Assembly: GCF_027706845.1 (NCBI RefSeq)
Contig: NZ_JAQGCZ010000004.1
Span: forward strand, 372,001-436,000
Length of the DNA stretch: 64,000 nt
Reading direction: 5' to 3'
Origin: Mycolicibacterium sp. BiH015
GTDB lineage: Bacteria > Actinomycetota > Actinomycetes > Mycobacteriales > Mycobacteriaceae
Shown here: positions 35,823 through 44,399 of the stretch, piece by piece
Layout of the letters: each line of letters opens with the position of its first letter
Numbering within the stretch: the stretch's first letter is position 1
Notes under the pieces: model-generated
What the model was told of the DNA's origin: nothing
Database searches by the model: none
The model's input: only the letters and a program-made list of their open reading frames with translations
Position numbers and translations under genes: made by a program

Positions 35823-36944
35823 ATGACGTCCACAGCGCTGTGCGAACAGTTCGGCATCGACTTTCCCCTCTTCGCGTTCAGCCACTGCCGTGACGTGGTG
35901 GCCGCGGTCACCAACGCCGGCGGGTTCGGCGTGCTGGGCGCGACCGCGTACTCGCCGTCGCAGCTGGATCAGGAGCTGACGTGGATCGACGAGGCCGTCG
36001 GCGGCAAGCCCTACGGGGTCGACCTGATCGTGCCCGCGAAGTTCGAAGGCAAGGGTGAGAAGCTCTCGAGCTCCGACCTGGCCGGGCGCATCCCGCAGGA
36101 GTACCGCGACCTCGTCGACGACCTGTTGCGCGCCCACGACATCGAACCTGAGCCGAACCGCCGCCTGGGCGGCTCGTCGCTGTCCGGTGACACCGGCCGC
36201 GAACTGCTCGACGTCGCACTGACGCACCCGGTCAAGCTCATCGCCAACGCCCTCGGCGTGCCGCCGGACTACATGATCGAGGCGGGTAAGGAACGAGGCA
36301 TCCCGGTCGCGGCGTTGGTCGGCGCCAAGGAGCACGCCGTGAAACAGGTGGCCGCAGGCGTCGACCTTATCGTCGCGCAGGGCACCGAGGCCGGTGGGCA
36401 CTGCGGCGAGGTCAGCACGCTGGTTGTGGTGCCGGAGGTGATCGAAGCGGTGGACGGTGAAGTGCCCGTGCTCGCGGCGGGCGGCATCGTGACGGGCAGG
36501 CAGATGGCGGGCATGGTCGCGATGGGCGCGGCGGGTGCGTGGACGGGCTCGGTATGGCTGACCACCGAGGAGGCCGAGACCGCACCGCACACGGTGGCCA
36601 AGATGCTGGCGGCGACGTCACGCGACACGGTGCGTTCAGCGGGTCGTACGGGCAAGCCGTCGCGGCAGCTGGTGTCGGACTGGACGAATGCGTGGGCGCC
36701 GGCCAAGGACGGTCATCAGCCGCTGGGTCTGCCATTGCAGTCGATGCTGTGCGAGCCGGTGATCCGTCGCATCGACGTGCTGGCCTCGCAGGGCCACGAG
36801 GGGGCCCAGGCGCTGGCGACCTACTTCGTCGGGCAGGGTGTCGGCCTGATGAACAAGGTCAAGCCCGCCCGCGAGGTGGTGCGTGAGTTCATCGAGGACT
36901 ACCTGGCCGCCGCGGAGCGCCTCAGCAACTCACTGCCCGGCTGA
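35823..36944 (+). CDS. Nitronate monooxygenase-family FMN enzyme
   Basis: The 373-aa TIM-barrel protein has FMN/nitronate signatures GGFGVLGATAYSP, VAQGTEAGGHCGEVSTLVV and VLAAGGIVTGRQMAGMVAMG (20 residues). Family members oxidise alkyl nitronates such as 3-nitropropionate toxins, but many actinobacterial homologues may serve as other FMN oxidoreductases. A central charged insert (~50-100) separates it from classical NMO. Ends before a palindromic element. Confidence 0.85.
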   Translation: MTSTALCEQFGIDFPLFAFSHCRDVVAAVTNAGGFGVLGATAYSPSQLDQELTWIDEAVGGKPYGVDLIVPAKFEGKGEKLSSSDLAGRIPQEYRDLVDDLLRAHDIEPEPNRRLGGSSLSGDTGRELLDVALTHPVKLIANALGVPPDYMIEAGKERGIPVAALVGAKEHAVKQVAAGVDLIVAQGTEAGGHCGEVSTLVVVPEVIEAVDGEVPVLAAGGIVTGRQMAGMVAMGAAGAWTGSVWLTTEEAETAPHTVAKMLAATSRDTVRSAGRTGKPSRQLVSDWTNAWAPAKDGHQPLGLPLQSMLCEPVIRRIDVLASQGHEGAQALATYFVGQGVGLMNKVKPAREVVREFIEDYLAAAERLSNSLPG

Positions 36945-36949
36945 GCTGC

Positions 36950-37011
36950 CGCGGAATAGCATTCCTGGCAGTACTTCCGGGCCAGATCACGACCAGGAAT
37001 GCTATTCCGCG
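36950..37011. repeat. Intergenic palindrome, family A copy 3 (variant)
   Basis: Arms of 19 bases (36950-36968 and 36993-37011) are perfectly inverted around a 24-nt loop, between the convergent ends of the monooxygenase and histidine kinase genes. Each arm contains GGAATAGCATTCC, the same nested palindrome as copies 1 and 2 with T to A at one base. The compensating change in both arms shows the pairing has been kept. Confidence 0.9.
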
Positions 37012-37016
37012 AACGC

Positions 37017-38042
37017 TCAGTCGGCGGCCAGCGGCAGGCGGACTTCGAAGCGCGCGCCCGTCGGTAGGTTGTGCGCCGACAGCGTGCCGCGGTGGGCCTG
37101 CACCAGACCGGCCGCGATCGCCAGCCCAAGCCCCGAACCGCTGGGCAGCGACGAATCCGCCCGCGGGATACGGCTGTTGGAGCCGCGGTAGGCGACGTCG
37201 AACACGCGCGGCAGATCCGCCTCGTCGATGCCGACGCCGGTGTCGTCGACGCGGGCCCACGCGCTGTTCTCGTCGGCGCCGAGGGCGAGTTCCACGCTGC
37301 CGCCGGTCGGCGTGTGCGCGATCGCGTTGGCCACCAGGTTCGACAGCACCCGAACCAGTGCGCGGTCACTGCCGACGACACGCACCGGTTGCTCGGGCAG
37401 ATTCGCCGCGAGCCGCACTCCGGCGCGTTCGGCGGCGATCCGGTGCGCGGCAAGCACATCGTCGACGACCTCGTCGAGCGCCACCTTGTCGAACGACGGG
37501 GTCAGCGCTCCGGCATTGATTTTCGACATCTCGAAGAGGTCGTCCACCATCTCCGAGAGCCGGATCGACTCGTGTTCGATGTGTTTGGCGTGCACCCGCA
37601 CTTCCTCGTCGGGGACGACGCCGTCGGCGATCGCCTCCGACACCGCGCGGATCCCGGCCAGCGGCGTCCGTAGATCGTGGCTGACGAACGCGACGAGCTG
37701 GCGCCGCGACTGCTCGGCGGCCCGCTCGGAGTCGCGGATCTCGGCCTCCCACACCGTGCGTCGCGCTTGATAGCGGCCGAGCATGACCGCGGCCGGGATC
37801 GCGACGATCGAGACGATCACCAGCACGACACCAGTCTTCTCGAAAGTCTGAGTGATCATGAATCCGCTCGCACCGAGAACCCCGGCGAGGGTCGCCAGCA
37901 CCGGAATCAGCACCAGCGCGACCATGCTCGCCGCCAGCGACCACGACCGGGCCAACCGGACCACGGCCGCACCGGCCAGCACCACCGGTATCGAGCACGC
38001 CAGCGCCCAGCCGACGATTTCCCAGAAGTCAGGCGTCGGCAT
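37017..38042 (-). CDS. Two-component sensor histidine kinase
   Basis: The 341-aa protein has three N-terminal membrane helices with short loops, so the sensor is largely in the membrane. HisKA box AFVSHDLRTPLAGIR (phospho-His near 143), N box NLVANAIAHTP, G1 DTGVGIDEADL and G2 SGSGLGLAIAAGL. ATG 38042 lies within the regulator gene (14-bp overlap), so the two are one operon. The signal is unknown. Confidence 0.92.
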   Translation of the reverse strand: MPTPDFWEIVGWALACSIPVVLAGAAVVRLARSWSLAASMVALVLIPVLATLAGVLGASGFMITQTFEKTGVVLVIVSIVAIPAAVMLGRYQARRTVWEAEIRDSERAAEQSRRQLVAFVSHDLRTPLAGIRAVSEAIADGVVPDEEVRVHAKHIEHESIRLSEMVDDLFEMSKINAGALTPSFDKVALDEVVDDVLAAHRIAAERAGVRLAANLPEQPVRVVGSDRALVRVLSNLVANAIAHTPTGGSVELALGADENSAWARVDDTGVGIDEADLPRVFDVAYRGSNSRIPRADSSLPSGSGLGLAIAAGLVQAHRGTLSAHNLPTGARFEVRLPLAAD

Positions 38043-38736
38043 CCGGACGCCCCGCCGCTGAACCCTCGGCCGACCACATGTAACCGCGGCCCCACACGGT
38101 CTGCACGCGGTGGCGGTCACCGAGCTTCGAACGCAACCGCTTCACATGCACCGTGACGGTCGACAGGTCCCCGAAATCCCAGTGCCAGACCTGCTTGAGC
38201 AGGTCCTCCCGGGTGAAGACGGTGTCGGCGTGGGTGAGGAAGAAAAGCAGGAGATCGAATTCGCGATTGGTGAGACTGACCGGTTTGCCCCCGACGGTGA
38301 CGGAGCGCGACGCCGTCGCGATCTTCAAGTCCCCCGAGGTGATGTCGACGGGCAGCACCCCGGTCGCCGACGGCGACCGACGCAGCACCGACTTGACGCG
38401 CAGCGCCAGCTCCCGGGGGCTGAACGGTTTCGTCAGGTAGTCGTCGGCACCCGCCTCCAGGCCGGCGATGCGGTCGTCCTCCTCGCCGAGGGCCGTCAGC
38501 AGGATCACCGGCACCGAGTAGTCGCCGCCTTGGCGCAGGCTTCGGCACAGAGCCATGCCGTCTGGCCCCGGCATCATCACGTCGAGGACAGCCACGTCGA
38601 TGCGCTGGGACCGCAGCAGCCGCAGAGCCTCCGAGCCGTCGTGTGCGGTGGACACGTCGAGCCCGTCGCGTTCCAAGTATCGACGGACGACGTCGCGGAC
38701 GACGTCGTCGTCATCGGCGATGAGGACTCTGGTCAC
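38029..38736 (-). CDS. OmpR/PhoB-family response regulator
   Basis: The 235-aa protein has a receiver domain (acidic pocket IADDDDVV, phospho-Asp in VAVLDVMMPGPDG, TA switch LLTALGEE, Lys in LTKPFSP) and a C-terminal winged helix (LTNREFDLLLFFLTHAD; VTVHVKRLRSKLGD; VWGRGYMW). It pairs with the kinase at 37017. GTG start 38736. Target genes are unknown. Confidence 0.94.
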   Translation of the reverse strand: MTRVLIADDDDVVRDVVRRYLERDGLDVSTAHDGSEALRLLRSQRIDVAVLDVMMPGPDGMALCRSLRQGGDYSVPVILLTALGEEDDRIAGLEAGADDYLTKPFSPRELALRVKSVLRRSPSATGVLPVDITSGDLKIATASRSVTVGGKPVSLTNREFDLLLFFLTHADTVFTREDLLKQVWHWDFGDLSTVTVHVKRLRSKLGDRHRVQTVWGRGYMWSAEGSAAGRPDADA

Positions 38737-38837
38737 TGCATCGAGGTTAGCGCGGCAAACCCGCTACCAGCGTCGATGTCACGGTTTCGTCAGCCTTGCC
38801 TGACATCTGGCCTGGACACCCCGCCTAGCGTGGTCAT

Positions 38838-39488
38838 ATGCCCGACGTCACAGTGGTGTTGCCATGTCTCGACGAGGCCGCCTCGCTGCCGGGCGTGCTT
38901 ACCGCAATACCCCACGGGTACAGCGCTTTGGTGGTCGACAACAACAGCACAGACGGCACCGCGGAGGTCGCGCGTAGCCACGGTGCGAGGGTGGTTGCGG
39001 AGAAGACACCCGGATACGGCGCGGCGGTGCACGCCGGCGTGGTCGCCGCGACTACCCCCATCGTGGCCGTTCTCGACGGGGACGGATCACTGGATCCCCG
39101 CGAGCTTCCCGCACTGGTGGCCGACGTCGAGGCGGGCGCAGACATGGCGATCGGGCGCCGTCGCCCCACGCCCGGGCTGAAGTGGCCGTGGCATGCCCGG
39201 CTCGGTACGGCCGCGGTGTGCTGGCGGCTTCGGCAGCGGCACCACCTTGCGGTCCACGACATCGCGCCGATGCGGGTGGCCCGCCGCGACGCCCTCCTTG
39301 CGCTCGGAGTCACGGACCGCCGCTCGGGCTACCCGTTGGAACTTCTCGTGCGTGCCGCGCAGGCCGGCTGGTGGGTCACCGAGCGCGATGTCGGCTACGG
39401 ACCCCGCACCGGGGGAACGTCGAAGGTCAGCGGTTCGGTGCGCGGTAGTGCGATCGCCGCGTGGGATTTCTGGCGGGCGATCTCGTGA
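38838..39488 (+). CDS. GT2-family glycosyltransferase (Rv0539 homologue)
   Basis: The 216-aa short GT-A protein has VVLPCLDEAASLPGVL at the N-terminus, a nucleotide-binding VVDNNSTDGTAEV and a metal motif LDGDGS (DxD-like). It resembles dolichol-phosphate-sugar synthases but lacks C-terminal membrane helices. A likely -10 TAGCGT precedes the ATG by six bases (leaderless). First of five coupled genes (GTGA overlap next). Confidence 0.88.
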   Translation: MPDVTVVLPCLDEAASLPGVLTAIPHGYSALVVDNNSTDGTAEVARSHGARVVAEKTPGYGAAVHAGVVAATTPIVAVLDGDGSLDPRELPALVADVEAGADMAIGRRRPTPGLKWPWHARLGTAAVCWRLRQRHHLAVHDIAPMRVARRDALLALGVTDRRSGYPLELLVRAAQAGWWVTERDVGYGPRTGGTSKVSGSVRGSAIAAWDFWRAIS

Positions 39489-40159
39489 CGCAGGTGTGCC
39501 TGCTGGTCGTCGCAAAGGCCCCGGTGCCCGGGCTCGCGAAGACCCGTCTCGCTGCCACACTGGGTGACGAGAAAGCCGCTGAGATCGCCGCCGCGGCGTT
39601 GCTGGACACCTTGGACGTCGTGGCACGGACACCCGCTGCGGCACGCGTCGTCGCGATGACCGGCGACCTCGATTCCGCCGCCGCCTCGGACGAGATCCGT
39701 TCGAGCCTGGATGCTTTCACGGTGCTTCCGCAACGCGGCGACGATTTCGCCGACCGGCTGGCCAACGCCCACCTGGACGCCGCCGCGGCCACCGGTGGGC
39801 TTGCGATCGTCCAGATCGGGATGGACACGCCCCAGGTCGACACCCATCTACTGACCCGGTGCGCGCACGCGCTCGCCGACCACGACGCCGCGCTGGGCAT
39901 GGCGCTCGACGGCGGCTGGTGGGTGCTTGGTGTGCGGGACGCGGCCCGGGCCGAATGCCTGCGCCGCGTGCCGATGTCGGAATCCGACACCGGTGCTGTA
40001 ACGCTTGAGGCGTTGCAGCACACGCACAACCGTGTGGCTCTTCTGGAAGAACTCGCCGACGTGGACACGATCGCCGACATCCGCGGGGTTCGGCGAGCGT
40101 GTGCTCCCGAATCCCGGTTCTGGCATGTCACCGCCGATGTTTCGACAGGGGAGGACTGA
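39485..40159 (+). CDS. DUF2064 / TIGR04282-like nucleotidyl-sugar transferase family protein (Rv0540 homologue)
   Basis: The 224-aa protein has VVAKAPVPGLAKTRLAATLG at the N-terminus (20 residues, a CofC/GlmU-like nucleotide-binding loop) and GMDTPQVDTHLL and LDGGWWVLGV motifs of DUF2064. Homologues include the ArsS-linked arsenosugar glycosyltransferase group; the true reaction is uncertain. GTGA overlap with the GT2 and TGATG with the methyltransferase. Confidence 0.78.
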   Translation: MTQVCLLVVAKAPVPGLAKTRLAATLGDEKAAEIAAAALLDTLDVVARTPAAARVVAMTGDLDSAAASDEIRSSLDAFTVLPQRGDDFADRLANAHLDAAAATGGLAIVQIGMDTPQVDTHLLTRCAHALADHDAALGMALDGGWWVLGVRDAARAECLRRVPMSESDTGAVTLEALQHTHNRVALLEELADVDTIADIRGVRRACAPESRFWHVTADVSTGED

Positions 40160-40785
40160 TGTTCGGGAAGTTGTACGACCGCGCCCTCGACGGCGAGCGA
40201 TGCTGGGTGCGTCGGGACGACGGACGGGTCAGCAGACTGCCGGTCAACAGCTGGCTGGGGGGAAGCGGTGCCGACACCGAGTTCGACGAGGCGTTGGTCG
40301 ACATGTGTGACGGGCCGACCATCGACTTGGGTTGTGGTCCGGGACGTTTGGTGGCTCACCTGGTGAACAGAGGGGTTCCCGCCCTCGGTGTCGATCTTTC
40401 CGAGACCGCGGTCGAATTGGCGCGCAACAGTGGCGCGCCGGCATTGCACCGCGATGTTTTCGCCGAACTTCCGGCGATGGGGCGCTGGCAGACGGTGCTG
40501 CTCGCCGACGGCAACGTCGGACTGGGCGGGGATCCCCGGCGGATTCTGCAGCGGGCCGCCGAGCTGCTGCGCCAGGGCGGCCGCTGCCTGGCCGAATTTG
40601 ATTCGGCGACACAAGGTATCGACGTCGGCTGGGTTCGGCTGGAGTCGTCGAGCACGATCGGGCCCTGGTTCCGTTGGGCGGTCGTCGGAATCGACTCGGT
40701 GCCCGAGCTGGCCGCCGATGTCGGCCTCGTGCTGTCCGATGTGCATCGCATCGGCAGGCGAGTGGTCGCAAGCCTGGTCGCGTGA
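40159..40785 (+). CDS. Class I SAM-dependent methyltransferase
   Basis: The 208-aa protein has motif I IDLGCGPGRLVAHLV (near 55), an acidic residue in LGVDLSETAVELA and LLADGNVGLGGDP as motif IV. The C-terminus lacks an obvious extra domain. Middle gene of the GT2-DUF2064-methyltransferase-molybdopterin operon, overlapping both neighbours. Substrate unknown, probably a small molecule or a glycan made by the two enzymes upstream. Confidence 0.85.
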   Translation: MFGKLYDRALDGERCWVRRDDGRVSRLPVNSWLGGSGADTEFDEALVDMCDGPTIDLGCGPGRLVAHLVNRGVPALGVDLSETAVELARNSGAPALHRDVFAELPAMGRWQTVLLADGNVGLGGDPRRILQRAAELLRQGGRCLAEFDSATQGIDVGWVRLESSSTIGPWFRWAVVGIDSVPELAADVGLVLSDVHRIGRRVVASLVA

Positions 40786-41888
40786 CCAGGCCGTCGCCAC
40801 GCGGGACGGCCGTGACCGCCCGCGTCGGCGTGGTACTCGGAGTGACGGTGGTGGTGTGTTTCGTCACCGGGCTGCTGAGCCATTTCATCCAGCATCCGCA
40901 GCCATGGTTCGTGTGGCCGACGCGGCCGGTGTGGCTGTACCGGTTCACGCAGGGGCTGCATGTCGCGTCGGGCATCGCGGCCATCCCGTTGCTCGTGGTC
41001 AAGCTGTGGTCGGTATGGCCGAAACTGTTCGAGCGTCCGGTGATCGGGAGTCTGCCCAGGGTGATCGAGCGGGCATCCATCCTGGTGCTGATGGCCTCCA
41101 TGCTGTTTCAGCTGACCACCGGCCTGCTCAACATCGCTCAGTGGTACGTGTTCCAGTTCTTTTTCACCACAGCGCATTACGCGATGGCGTATGTCGCGAT
41201 GGGCGCGGTGCTGGTGCACATCGGCGTGAAGCTACCGGTGATCCGGCGTGCGCTCGGGGAGCCGCTGGACGGCATACCCCGCGGTGACCTTCCGGTGCCG
41301 TCGCGGCGCACGGTGCTGCGGGGAACCTGGCTGGCGGCGGGTGTGGCGACATTGGTTACCGTCGGGCAGACCGTGCCTGCGTTGCGCAAGGTCTCGGTGC
41401 TGGCGCCCCGTTCCGGGGAAGGGCCACAGGGGGTTCCGGTGAACAGGTCGGCGTTCGCGGCCGGCGTCTTGAGATCCGCGCGATCCCCCGACTACCGGCT
41501 CACCGTGGTCAACGGCGAGCGCATGAAGGTCTTCACCGTCGACGATCTCAAGGCGATGCCGCAGAGCACGCAGCGGCTGCCGATCGCCTGTGTCGAAGGC
41601 TGGAGTGCGAACGCCGACTGGACGGGCGTGGTGCTCGCCTACCTGGTGGGGCAAGTCGGTGCACCACCGGATTCCGACGTCCGGATGATCTCGCTCGAAC
41701 CGCCGGGTCCGTACTCGCGCACGGTGTTGCCTGCACGCCACGCACGTGACGACAAGACGTTGATCGCGCTGTCGGTCAACGGTGAAACGCTCAACCTGGA
41801 CCACGGGTATCCGTGCCGGCTGATCGCACCGTCGAGACCTGGTGTGCTGCAGACCAAGTGGTTGACGCGCATCGAGGTCATCCCATGA
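40782..41888 (+). CDS. Cytochrome b561-like membrane domain fused to a molybdopterin (sulfite-oxidase-type) domain
   Basis: The 368-aa fusion: residues ~10-160 form four helices with candidate haem b ligands His60, His132 and His146; at 174-182 is SRRTVLRG, a Tat-like twin-arginine motif followed by a hydrophobic helix; the rest is an oxidoreductase molybdopterin-binding domain with the Moco-ligand Cys270 in RLPIACVEGW. The soluble domain would thus be exported after the b-type haem module, which could pass electrons to it. GTGA overlap upstream. Confidence 0.82.
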   Translation: MTRPSPRGTAVTARVGVVLGVTVVVCFVTGLLSHFIQHPQPWFVWPTRPVWLYRFTQGLHVASGIAAIPLLVVKLWSVWPKLFERPVIGSLPRVIERASILVLMASMLFQLTTGLLNIAQWYVFQFFFTTAHYAMAYVAMGAVLVHIGVKLPVIRRALGEPLDGIPRGDLPVPSRRTVLRGTWLAAGVATLVTVGQTVPALRKVSVLAPRSGEGPQGVPVNRSAFAAGVLRSARSPDYRLTVVNGERMKVFTVDDLKAMPQSTQRLPIACVEGWSANADWTGVVLAYLVGQVGAPPDSDVRMISLEPPGPYSRTVLPARHARDDKTLIALSVNGETLNLDHGYPCRLIAPSRPGVLQTKWLTRIEVIP

Positions 41889-42346
41889 CGGCGATCCGGG
41901 CGGCCTTGATCCTGGCAGGTGTCGGGATCGGCGTGTACGGCGCGATTCTGTTGTGGGACAACCCGTCTCTCGTCCGTATCGTCATGTGGGCGGCGATCGC
42001 GGTGATCGTGCACGACTTCGTCTTCGCGCCGTTGTGTGCCGCGCTTGGTTTGGCGGGTCGGACGTTCATTCCCGTGCGATGGCGGTCGCCTGTCGCGGTG
42101 GCGGCGTTGTGCAGCGTGGTGCTGGGCCTGTTGGCCGTGCCGGTGTACACGAAACCCGGCCTGCATCTCGACAATTCTTCGGTGCTCGACCGCAACTATG
42201 CGCTGGGACTGTGGATCGCCATCGCCGTCGTGTGGGTGTGTGTGCCCCTCTTCTGGGTGGCGGCGCGATTGTTACCAGTTCGTCAGAATGACGTGGTTGA
42301 TGGCGAGGGCGCCGATCACGTTGAGCGCCAGCCACCATCGCAGTGA
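41885..42346 (+). CDS. Four-helix membrane protein, last gene of the molybdopterin operon
   Basis: The 153-aa protein has helices at ~5-25, 33-55, 68-88 and 112-130 with a short loop TKPGLHLDNSSVLDRNYALG (20 residues). ATG overlaps the previous stop. Its 3' end overlaps the oppositely oriented membrane protein gene by 75 bp, an unusually long convergent overlap. No family recognised. Confidence 0.65.
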   Translation: MTAIRAALILAGVGIGVYGAILLWDNPSLVRIVMWAAIAVIVHDFVFAPLCAALGLAGRTFIPVRWRSPVAVAALCSVVLGLLAVPVYTKPGLHLDNSSVLDRNYALGLWIAIAVVWVCVPLFWVAARLLPVRQNDVVDGEGADHVERQPPSQ

Positions 42347-43618
42347 CCGCCAGGGAAGCAACGCCCCCGCCGCGACCAGCCAGACGGTGAAGGGCAGCCA
42401 GATCCGTTCGGTTTCGGCCTTGCTCAGCTGGGACAGATCGGCGAACACGATTGCCAGCAGGGCCCCGAACACCAGCAGGTGCAGCCCGGAGCGCCGCCTG
42501 ATCGCCGCGATGTCGAAGGCCCTGCCGAGCCCGGCGACGCTGCCGAGCCCGATGGCGCACACCGTCGCGGCGAAGTTCGCCCACCCCCAGTACTGGAACG
42601 GTCGCTCCATCGCGATGCCCTGCCAGTACCGCTCCTGGACCAACAGATAGCCGTCGTACCACCAGAATCCGGCCGCGAAGAACACCGCGGCCACCGCGGC
42701 GGCCACCACGACGGCCGGCGCCAGGACACGCGCCGCGGCACGCCATGACCTGGCACTGAGCAGCACGGCGACGGCGGGCAACGCCATCAACCCGAGGCCG
42801 TAGTTGAGGAAGATGCCCCACCCCAGCAGCAGACCCGCAGCTGCCGCTGCCACCAGCGGCAGCCGGATGGTCCCGGTGACGGCCAGCGCCAGCAGGGTGA
42901 TCCCCCAGGCGGCCACGCCGGCGAAGTACCCGTCCGCCGAGACGGCGATCCAGATCGCCGTCGGAGCGACGGCGGCGAAGACGGCGGCTCTGCGCGCGGT
43001 GTCCTCGTCGGCTAGCGCGCGCACCGTGACGACCACGGCGGCCGCGATGCTCGAACCGGCCAGCAGCGAGAGCAGCCCCGCCCACGCGCCACCGGCCAGG
43101 CCGAGGCGATCGAGCCACACGTAGGTCAGCAGGGCGCCCGGCGGATGTCCGGACACATGGGTGATCCAGGAATCGGGCTGGAAGTCGAGGATCCGGCCCG
43201 CGAAGGTGCGCAGCATCACGGGGATGTCGGTGACGGTCGGCACCTCGAGCAGGTATTCGTGCTTGGCGGTCAGGCGGCCTGCGAAGCCGCGCTGCCAGCC
43301 GTCGATCATCGCGAGGCTGAACGCCCACGCACACGACACCGCCCATGCCGTCCACGGCAGCCACCGCCACGGCATCCGCTGCGCGATCGTGGGGCCCCAC
43401 AGGACGGCGGCCATGGCGATCGCGATGGCCGGGATGGTGCCCGGGCCGACGTGGGTGTTCCACCAGCCGAAGATCGGCGACGTCGCGGCGAAGTCGCGGA
43501 AGCGTTCCGGGGTCGCATTGAGCAGCGGCGTGACCGTCTCCAGATGCAGGTGCGGGACGACGAACGCCGCGACGACGAGCACCACGGCAACCGCAACCGC
43601 ACCCGCCTCCTTACGCAT
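42272..43618 (-). CDS. Polytopic membrane glycosyltransferase-like protein (Rv0541c homologue)
   Basis: The 448-aa protein has about twelve helices and no soluble domain, with a conserved loop HVSGHPPGALLTYVWLDRLG (20 residues) after helix 3, typical of GT-C type mannosyl/arabinosyltransferases that use lipid-linked sugars. ATG 43618 has a GGGGG site upstream; the open frame to 43807 runs into the palindrome and is not used. Length matches Rv0541c (449 aa). Confidence 0.82.
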   Translation of the reverse strand: MRKEAGAVAVAVVLVVAAFVVPHLHLETVTPLLNATPERFRDFAATSPIFGWWNTHVGPGTIPAIAIAMAAVLWGPTIAQRMPWRWLPWTAWAVSCAWAFSLAMIDGWQRGFAGRLTAKHEYLLEVPTVTDIPVMLRTFAGRILDFQPDSWITHVSGHPPGALLTYVWLDRLGLAGGAWAGLLSLLAGSSIAAAVVVTVRALADEDTARRAAVFAAVAPTAIWIAVSADGYFAGVAAWGITLLALAVTGTIRLPLVAAAAAGLLLGWGIFLNYGLGLMALPAVAVLLSARSWRAAARVLAPAVVVAAAVAAVFFAAGFWWYDGYLLVQERYWQGIAMERPFQYWGWANFAATVCAIGLGSVAGLGRAFDIAAIRRRSGLHLLVFGALLAIVFADLSQLSKAETERIWLPFTVWLVAAGALLPWRSLRWWLALNVIGALAINHVILTNW

Positions 43619-43630
43619 CCCCCGATTCTG

Positions 43631-43693
43631 CGCGAGCGCGCGTGTCTGCACGCCGACACTGCGTGTCAGGGCGTGCAAAACCGCGCGCTCGCG
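43631..43693. repeat. Intergenic CG-rich palindrome, family B copy 1
   Basis: CGCGAGCGCGCG (43631-43642) pairs with CGCGCGCTCGCG (43682-43693). Inside, TGCACGCC/GGCGTGCA and GACAC/GTGTC pair as well, giving a long interrupted hairpin. The same left arm and inner block (TGTCTGCACGCCGAC) recur at 58035. It lies just upstream of the Rv0541c-like gene and downstream of the PPOX gene. Confidence 0.9.
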
Positions 43694-43742
43694 GGTCGTG
43701 AGCTGCGGGAAGTTGCCGCCCGCCGTCAGATAGTCGTAAGGA

Positions 43743-44357
43743 TCAGTAGAGGATCTTGCGCATGTTGTCCTCGTCGAGGTGCTTGCGCAACTCGTCGACG
43801 TCGGCATCGGCGTCCATCAGCTTGACCAGTTGCGCCACGCTCGGCACCGCGGTCGGGTTCCACTTTTCGGGCTTCCACGCGTCCGACCGCAGAAATGCTT
43901 TCGCGCAGTGGAAGAACACCTCTTCGATCGCGATCTGCAGCGCGAGGATGGGGCGCTTGCCTTGCACGACCATGGCGTCGAAGTAGTCGGCGTCGGCCAT
44001 CACGCGGGCGCTGCCGTTGATCCGGAGGGTGTCGCCCCGTCCGGGAATGACGAACAGCGTGCCGACGCGCGGGCGTTGCAGCACGTTGAGGTAACCGTCG
44101 ACGCGCTTGTTGCCGGGGCGTTCGGGGATGGCGATGGTCCGCTCGTCGATGATGTGCACGAATCCCGGCGGATCGCCCTTCGGCGACACGTCCATCCGGC
44201 CGTCGGCGTCCGTCGTCGCGAGGAACCCGAGCGGAGAATGTGAGAGCCAGTGCTGCTCGATCGGCGACAGATGATCGCGCACCTTGTTCGCAACGAACGC
44301 ATTCGGGTGCCCGACGATCGCGCGCAGTTCGTCCACGGAGGTCACTTCACGGCTCAT
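43743..44357 (-). CDS. PPOX-class FMN-binding pyridoxamine oxidase-like protein (DR2398/TIGR04025 type)
   Basis: The 204-aa protein has LGFLATTDADGRMDVSPKGD (20 residues) near residue 50, RVGTLFVIPGRGDTLRING and FHCAKAFLRSDAW near 150, the pattern of the split-barrel family TIGR04025. Members bind FMN; substrates unknown. ATG 44357 chosen over the upstream GTG. Same strand and adjacent to menE, so possibly redox-related, but not shown. Confidence 0.8.
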   Translation of the reverse strand: MSREVTSVDELRAIVGHPNAFVANKVRDHLSPIEQHWLSHSPLGFLATTDADGRMDVSPKGDPPGFVHIIDERTIAIPERPGNKRVDGYLNVLQRPRVGTLFVIPGRGDTLRINGSARVMADADYFDAMVVQGKRPILALQIAIEEVFFHCAKAFLRSDAWKPEKWNPTAVPSVAQLVKLMDADADVDELRKHLDEDNMRKILY

Positions 44358-44399
44358 GACTCCATGATGAGCCCCCGCCACTCGCCGCGGGGCGCCACC

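Noticed and set aside
43619-43807. N-terminal extension of the Rv0541c-like gene (includes PYDYLTAGGNFPQLTTRE)
   Set aside because: It would run through the palindrome and past the PPOX stop; length of Rv0541c and the ribosome site favour ATG 43618.
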